From Bacillus massiliigorillae (GTDB lineage: Bacteria; Bacillota; Bacilli; Bacillales; DSM-1321): a stretch of DNA of 64,000 bases. The notes below the pieces were generated by a model that had not been told where the DNA came from, made no database searches, and was given only the letters and a program-made list of their open reading frames with translations. Made by a program: the position numbers and the translations under genes. Each line of letters starts with the position of its first letter. Position 1 is the first letter of the stretch. The stretch lies in contig NZ_HG428741.1 in the NCBI RefSeq assembly GCF_000380245.2, forward strand, positions 1,458,989 to 1,522,988. Reading direction: 5' to 3'. Positions 60,710 through 64,000 of the stretch are shown piece by piece.

Positions 60710-61156
60710 ATGAACGAACAAGAAATGCATAAAAAGTATTATAGACAAATTTTTGATACGCTTGATCAGGAGCCTTATGCACAATTTCTTGGTATGAAAT
60801 TAGTGGAATTAGGGGAAGGCTCAGCTGTTACTGAATTAGTGGTGCAAGAACATATGTTAAATGCGCATAATACTGTTCATGGTGCAATTATTTTCTCCTT
60901 GGCTGATTATGCATTTGCAGCTGCAAGTAATTCATATGGAAAAACATCAGTTGGTTTATCTACGAATATGCATTTTATAGCTCCAGCCTTTCCAGGAGAT
61001 ACTATAAGAGCAACGGCTACTGAAGAAAAACGCAATAATAAAGTAGGATTTTATCGTATAAAAATCGAAAATAAAGATGCTTTAATTGCAACAATGGAAG
61101 CTGTAGTTTATCGTAAGCAACAAATATTTGTTGAGCTTGATGAGCAAGATCAATAA
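60710..61156 (+). CDS. paaI: PaaI-type hotdog thioesterase
   Basis: 148 residues. The motif NTVHGAIIFSLADYAFAAASNSYG (about 61-84) is the PaaI signature with the catalytic Asp. PaaI hydrolyses phenylacetyl-CoA and hydroxylated derivatives to release trapped CoA. ATG at 60710 lies seven bases after AAAGGAGG. The last gene of the phenylacetate region. Confidence 0.88.
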   Translation: MNEQEMHKKYYRQIFDTLDQEPYAQFLGMKLVELGEGSAVTELVVQEHMLNAHNTVHGAIIFSLADYAFAAASNSYGKTSVGLSTNMHFIAPAFPGDTIRATATEEKRNNKVGFYRIKIENKDALIATMEAVVYRKQQIFVELDEQDQ

Positions 61157-61181
61157 TACTCATTAACGAGTGGTATTATAA

Positions 61182-61210
61182 TTGACAAAAATGCTAGTTT
61201 TGTATATAAT
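61182..61210 (+). promoter_or_regulatory. Consensus promoter before the first manganese riboswitch
   Basis: TTGACA (61182-61187), 17-bp spacer, TATAAT (61205-61210): a perfect sigma-A promoter. Confidence 0.85.
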
Positions 61211-61243
61211 CAGTATTAATAAAATATTTCTTTCAAAATTGTT

Positions 61244-61362
61244 TTGAAGGGGAGTAGCTAATACAATAAAGTCGTCAATACAGGGAAACCTCGGCTTTAT
61301 TGGCAACTGTTTATTTACGTTGTTTGCGAGACCTTACCATATTATTTGGTAAGGTCTTTTTT
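61244..61362 (+). ncRNA. yybP-ykoY manganese riboswitch with terminator (first)
   Basis: GAAGGGGAGTAGC, AAAGTCGTCAATAC, CTCGGCTTTATTGGCAAC and GTTTGCGAGACCTTACC occur in the order and spacing of the yybP-ykoY family, whose aptamer binds manganese. GACCTTACC pairs with GGTAAGGTC and is followed by six T (61357-61362), a terminator. In this family manganese stabilises the aptamer and turns transcription on. It precedes the protein-kinase-like gene at 61431. Assigned by eye; a covariance model would confirm. Confidence 0.85.
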
Positions 61363-61430
61363 GCGTATTTTAAAATGGTCATTCGATTGAAACGATTACA
61401 TAAAACTATTATTGAATAGAGGGGAATAAA

Positions 61431-62069
61431 GTGAGCAATTATAAAAAATACGCTGAGAGTATCGTATTTTCAAAGAGTGCACGAAGAAGCATTAAAGTAG
61501 AGGATTTTCATAAAGATCTTGAACAAATTGGGACAGGTAGAAGTGCATGCGTATTTCGAATAAAGAATACGAATATAGTTATTAAAGTATTTGCACCACG
61601 CTTCAAACATATTGCGCTTGAAGAAGCAGAAATTTATAAAAAGCTGGCACATATTCATTATTTTCCAGAAATTTATGAAACGGGTCGTAACTATATTGTT
61701 ATGGACTATATTGAAGGAGAAACTTTATTTGATTGTTTAAATAAAGGAATCGCAATAGAAGAACAGCAAGTTCATACGATTGATGAAGTGCTACAGCTAG
61801 CAAGACAAACAGGCTTGAATCCATCTGATATTCATTTGCGAAATATTATTATTACGAGTGATAATAAGGTTAAACTGATTGATGTGGCAAGATTTAAACA
61901 GACAAAAAAATGTGAGATGTGGAATGATTTGAAACGGGCTTATTTTCAATATTATTTAAAGCCATATTTTCCTAGAAGAATACCCAAAATCATTTTGAAT
62001 ATCATTGCCGTTTTATATAAAAAAGAAATCATTCATATTCGGGGAGATAAAAATAGATTGTTAGAATAA
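61431..62069 (+). CDS. Small atypical Ser/Thr protein kinase (YrzF-like)
   Basis: 212 residues, a shortened kinase fold. Gly loop IGTGRSACVFRI, ATP-lysine Lys52 (VIKVF), catalytic segment NPSDIHLRNII (Asp133, Asn138) and metal Asp151 (LIDVAR replaces DFG). The C-terminal lobe is short and basic (RRIPKIILNIIAVLYKKEI). Bacillus YrzF/YbdM-type kinases have this size. GAGGGG is before the start at 61431. It lies directly behind a manganese riboswitch with no other gene between, so expression should depend on manganese, an unusual target for this riboswitch class. Confidence 0.78.
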   Translation: MSNYKKYAESIVFSKSARRSIKVEDFHKDLEQIGTGRSACVFRIKNTNIVIKVFAPRFKHIALEEAEIYKKLAHIHYFPEIYETGRNYIVMDYIEGETLFDCLNKGIAIEEQQVHTIDEVLQLARQTGLNPSDIHLRNIIITSDNKVKLIDVARFKQTKKCEMWNDLKRAYFQYYLKPYFPRRIPKIILNIIAVLYKKEIIHIRGDKNRLLE

Positions 62070-62157
62070 TGAATTAAATCCATTGACTTATAATTAAGCA
62101 TATTATAAGATGATGCTTATCAAAAAGAATTTGCAAAATAAAAAATGAGTTATACAC

Positions 62158-62318
62158 TCCAAAGGGGAGTAACTGACAATTATGTCGTCATTACGTGATT
62201 AACCTCACCGGCATAATTGGCAACAATTATTGTTGTTTGCGAGACCTTTGCCAAATTTGGTGAAGGATGAATATGAAGAACAAAAAGCCTTTCACCAATA
62301 CATTGTGAAGGGCTTTAT
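62158..62318 (+). ncRNA. yybP-ykoY manganese riboswitch with terminator (second)
   Basis: AAAGGGGAGTAAC, ATTATGTCGTCATTAC, CTCACCGGCATAATTGGCAAC, GTTTGCGAGACCTTTGCC: the same conserved blocks as in the first copy. Downstream AAAGCCTTTCAC pairs with GTGAAGGGCTTT (62284-62316), a terminator with a modest T-tract. CCTTTGCCAAATTTGGTGAAGG offers an alternative pairing. A hairpin AAGCAT/ATGCTT at 62097-62117 ends the kinase transcript. What it controls is unclear, because the next ORF is broken. Confidence 0.82.
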
Positions 62319-62352
62319 TATATTTAGTTGAAAGAAAGGAGAAATTTATTAA

Positions 62353-62517
62353 TTGGACGTTGACCTTGCGAGGAAAATATTTATTACTATTGCTTTATTA
62401 GTTACGACACAGCTATATGGTATGAATACGTTGACTTTAGATCATTGAAGTCAACCACGTAATATTAAATTACATGACGATTATGCTGATGCATTTAGAA
62501 ATAATTATAATCATTGA
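62353..62517 (+). pseudogene. Broken small ORF behind the second riboswitch
   Basis: From TTG 62353, preceded by AAAGGAG, one frame reads MDVDLARKIFITIALLVTTQLYG and further to a TGA at 62446, then continues in the same frame (SQPRNIKLHDDYADAF) to TGA at 62515: 54 codons with one internal stop. The first part is a membrane helix. It does not resemble the usual manganese-exporter targets (MntP, YkoY/TerC). Either a nonsense-mutated small gene or a 31-residue membrane peptide. Confidence 0.4.
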
Positions 62518-62541
62518 AATATATATGGAGGGTAAACAAAA

Positions 62542-62931
62542 TTGTTCAAAAAATGTCTGCATCTACTTAAAATTGGTTCCACAAATGTTGATTTAGTTTT
62601 AGATGCTTATGAATATAAATCTGGAGAATTGGTTACTGGTTATTTTGAAATTAAGGGTGGTAAATTGAATCAAAAAATCAAAAGGTTAGAATGTGACTTG
62701 ATTTTAAAAGATACAAATACAAAGAAGAAGCAAGGTATTGAGTCAGCTACTACGATATTAATGACTAAAACTATAAATTCTTCAGAGGTAACGAAAATTC
62801 CGTTTAAATATATTATACCGACCGAATTGCAATCAACTTCAAAAGATTTCATCTATTTATTTCAAACAAAAATTATCTTTCATGATAATTTAAGGGATAT
62901 GGATTATGATGAAATCAAAATTTGTAGTTGA
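62542..62931 (+). CDS. Half-length Spo0M-like protein
   Basis: 129 residues. MFKKCLHLLKIGSTNVDLVLDAYEYKSGELVTGYFEIKGGKLNQKIKRLECDL matches the arrestin-like N-terminal half of Spo0M (GxVDxVL...GGxVxQKV). Spo0M is about 258 residues in B. subtilis; here the second half is missing and the frame ends in EIKICS. Spo0M affects sporulation entry. TTG at 62542 follows ATGGAGGG. Truncated, or a short paralogue. It might be read from the second riboswitch. Confidence 0.7.
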   Translation: MFKKCLHLLKIGSTNVDLVLDAYEYKSGELVTGYFEIKGGKLNQKIKRLECDLILKDTNTKKKQGIESATTILMTKTINSSEVTKIPFKYIIPTELQSTSKDFIYLFQTKIIFHDNLRDMDYDEIKICS

Positions 62932-62946
62932 AATTAGTAGAAAGAG

Positions 62947-62972
62947 AGCATCCACGAACAACTTTGGATGCT
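62947..62972 (+). terminator. Terminator-like hairpin after the Spo0M-like gene
   Basis: AGCATCC pairs with GGATGCT; the tail is only moderately T-rich. Confidence 0.5.
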
Positions 62973-63104
62973 TGTTTCAATTATACCTTTTAGTGTGTGT
63001 TCGATAAAAGGTATTGAAATGTCAGAAAAATCAGAATAAAATAATTGTACTTACTAGTTGGTATGAAGGTGTTCATAAAATGAATTTACAATGGAGGTTA
63101 TATG

Positions 63105-63869
63105 ATGAGTGGTCGTTTTGAAGGAAAAGTTGCGTTTGTTACAGGTGGTAGTCGGGGCATAGGAAAAGGGATACTACAAAGTTTTGCTGAAGAAGGTGCG
63201 AAGGTTGCATTAATTGATGTAAATGAAGAAGCATTACAGGAAACGACGAATGAGTTTCGTGAAAAGGGCTATACCATATATTCAAAGGTTGCAAGTGTAA
63301 CAGAAGCTGACCAAGTTGAAGCAGCTATGAAAGAGGTTTATGAATTATTTGGTTCAATAGATATTTTGGTTAATAATGCAGGAGTTATTAGAGATAATAT
63401 GCTTTTTAAAATGACTGACTCAGATTGGTTAACGGTTATGGATGTTCATTTAAAAGGTGCTTTTCTAGCTTCTCGTACAGCGCAGAAATACATGGTAGAA
63501 AAGGGATATGGTAGAATTATCAATATATCTTCTACATCGGCATTAGGAAATCGTGGTCAGGCCAATTATGCAACAGCTAAAGCTGGGTTACAAGGTTTTA
63601 CTAAGACATTGGCAATAGAACTTGGTCGCTATGGAATTACAGTCAATGCTGTGGCACCAGGCTTTATAGAGACGGAAATGACAAAAGAAACGGCTAAACG
63701 CTTAGGTATTACATTCGATGAACTAATTAAGCATCAAGTTAGCAATATTCCTGTTGGTCGAAGCGGTAAACCAGAAGATATTGCAAATGCTGTTACTTTT
63801 TTTGCTGATGAAAAGTCTTCTTTTGTAAGTGGTCAAGTGATTTATGTTGCTGGTGGTCCGAAAAATTAA
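63105..63869 (+). CDS. FabG-like short-chain dehydrogenase
   Basis: 254 residues, classical SDR. Cofactor motif TGGSRGIGKG (about 14-23), NNAG (about 90), and catalytic Ser in ISSTSALGN with YATAK (Tyr about 153, Lys 157). These reduce 3-oxoacyl-ACP or -CoA, or similar ketones, in the cytoplasm. ATG at 63105 lies seven bases after GGAGG; ATG at 63102 also possible. The following ORF begins 21 bases after its stop and looks like a MaoC/FAS1-type dehydratase, a common pairing in acyl-CoA metabolism. Confidence 0.85.
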   Translation: MSGRFEGKVAFVTGGSRGIGKGILQSFAEEGAKVALIDVNEEALQETTNEFREKGYTIYSKVASVTEADQVEAAMKEVYELFGSIDILVNNAGVIRDNMLFKMTDSDWLTVMDVHLKGAFLASRTAQKYMVEKGYGRIINISSTSALGNRGQANYATAKAGLQGFTKTLAIELGRYGITVNAVAPGFIETEMTKETAKRLGITFDELIKHQVSNIPVGRSGKPEDIANAVTFFADEKSSFVSGQVIYVAGGPKN

Positions 63870-63890
63870 CCAATGAATGGTGGGAAATGA

Positions 63891-64000
63891 ATGTTTGAAA
63901 ATGTCATTGGAAAACGATCTGAGAAAGTAAAAAATATTGTTGAAAGAGGCGCTGTAAAGAAATTCGCGGCGGCAATTGGAGATCTTCATCCAATTTACAT
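63891..64000 (+). CDS. MaoC/FAS1-type dehydratase, N-terminal part, cut by window edge
   Basis: The first 36 codons read MFENVIGKRSEKVKNIV and then RGAVKKFAAAIGDLHPIY, the typical N-terminus of MaoC_dehydrat_N domain proteins, which hydrate or dehydrate acyl-CoA. GGTGGG precedes the ATG by six bases. The rest lies beyond the window. With the FabG-like gene before it, it may supply a hydratase/reductase pair; it is also a candidate for the missing PaaZ hydratase function. Confidence 0.7.
   Translation, partial: MFENVIGKRSEKVKNIVERGAVKKFAAAIGDLHPIY

Noticed and set aside
62446..62448. In-frame TGA as a selenocysteine codon
   Set aside because: No selenocysteine insertion structure or selenoprotein family is recognisable; a nonsense mutation or short peptide is simpler.

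Overview
The window is a low-GC, AT-rich stretch of chromosome from an aerobic, probably spore-forming member of the Bacillaceae. The evidence is strong AAGGAGG-type ribosome-binding sites, many TTG and GTG starts, T-rich intrinsic terminators, a HemAT-type globin sensor, KhtTU, YclJK, a Spo0M-like protein, PaaX, an S-layer-domain autolysin and two yybP-ykoY manganese riboswitches. I see no tRNA, rRNA, CRISPR array, complete insertion sequence or prophage. I cannot name the species.

Layout. 1-5900: a PucR-type regulator divergent from a four-gene polyamine-type ABC importer. 6241-7430: tandem acyl-CoA thioesterase paralogues. 7608-8225: a TetR regulator with a clean operator. 8270-8455: an intergenic repeat element. 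8551-9663: a stand-alone RpoD-like sigma factor. 9793-11471: an ADP-ribosylglycohydrolase and a minimal tyrosine recombinase whose promoter lies inside a 42-bp palindrome. 11611-13337: the KhtTU potassium/proton antiporter. 13537-15243: a DUF2339 membrane protein. 15367-17473: an extradiol dioxygenase/DoxX pair facing an XRE-cupin regulator. 17732-19830: an LmrAB-like drug exporter and its TetR repressor. 20099-28909: cell-envelope and protein-folding genes (HtrA protease, class B PBP, YclJK two-component system, PrsA-like foldase, MBL-fold hydrolase, cyclophilin PpiB).

28910-44423 is an accessory zone of duplicated and decaying genes. It holds two 3' remnants of ppiB with their terminators, an orphan lipoprotein, a secreted GH16 glucanase, HemAT, an SLH/glucosaminidase autolysin and a metallo-beta-lactamase homologue lacking two zinc ligands. 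It also holds a two-component system with a linked ABC-2 exporter that shares its promoter motif, and a second globin sensor cut off from a decayed chemotaxis domain. 44436-46939 holds a PLP-dependent racemase/aldolase-fold enzyme and an aldonolactone oxidase.

47547-61156 is a nearly complete phenylacetate catabolic region: PaaK activates phenylacetate to its CoA ester, PaaABC(D) epoxidises the ring, PaaG isomerises the epoxide, and an aldehyde dehydrogenase plus PaaF, PaaH and a thiolase carry out ring-cleavage and beta-oxidation steps. PaaX regulates, and PaaY and PaaI-type proteins are accessory. No PaaE-type reductase is present, and the aldehyde dehydrogenase lacks the hydratase half of PaaZ. 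The final part (61182-64000) has two manganese-type riboswitches, one before a small atypical protein kinase and one before a broken small ORF and a half-length Spo0M-like gene. It ends with a FabG-like dehydrogenase and the start of a MaoC/FAS1-type dehydratase cut by the window edge.
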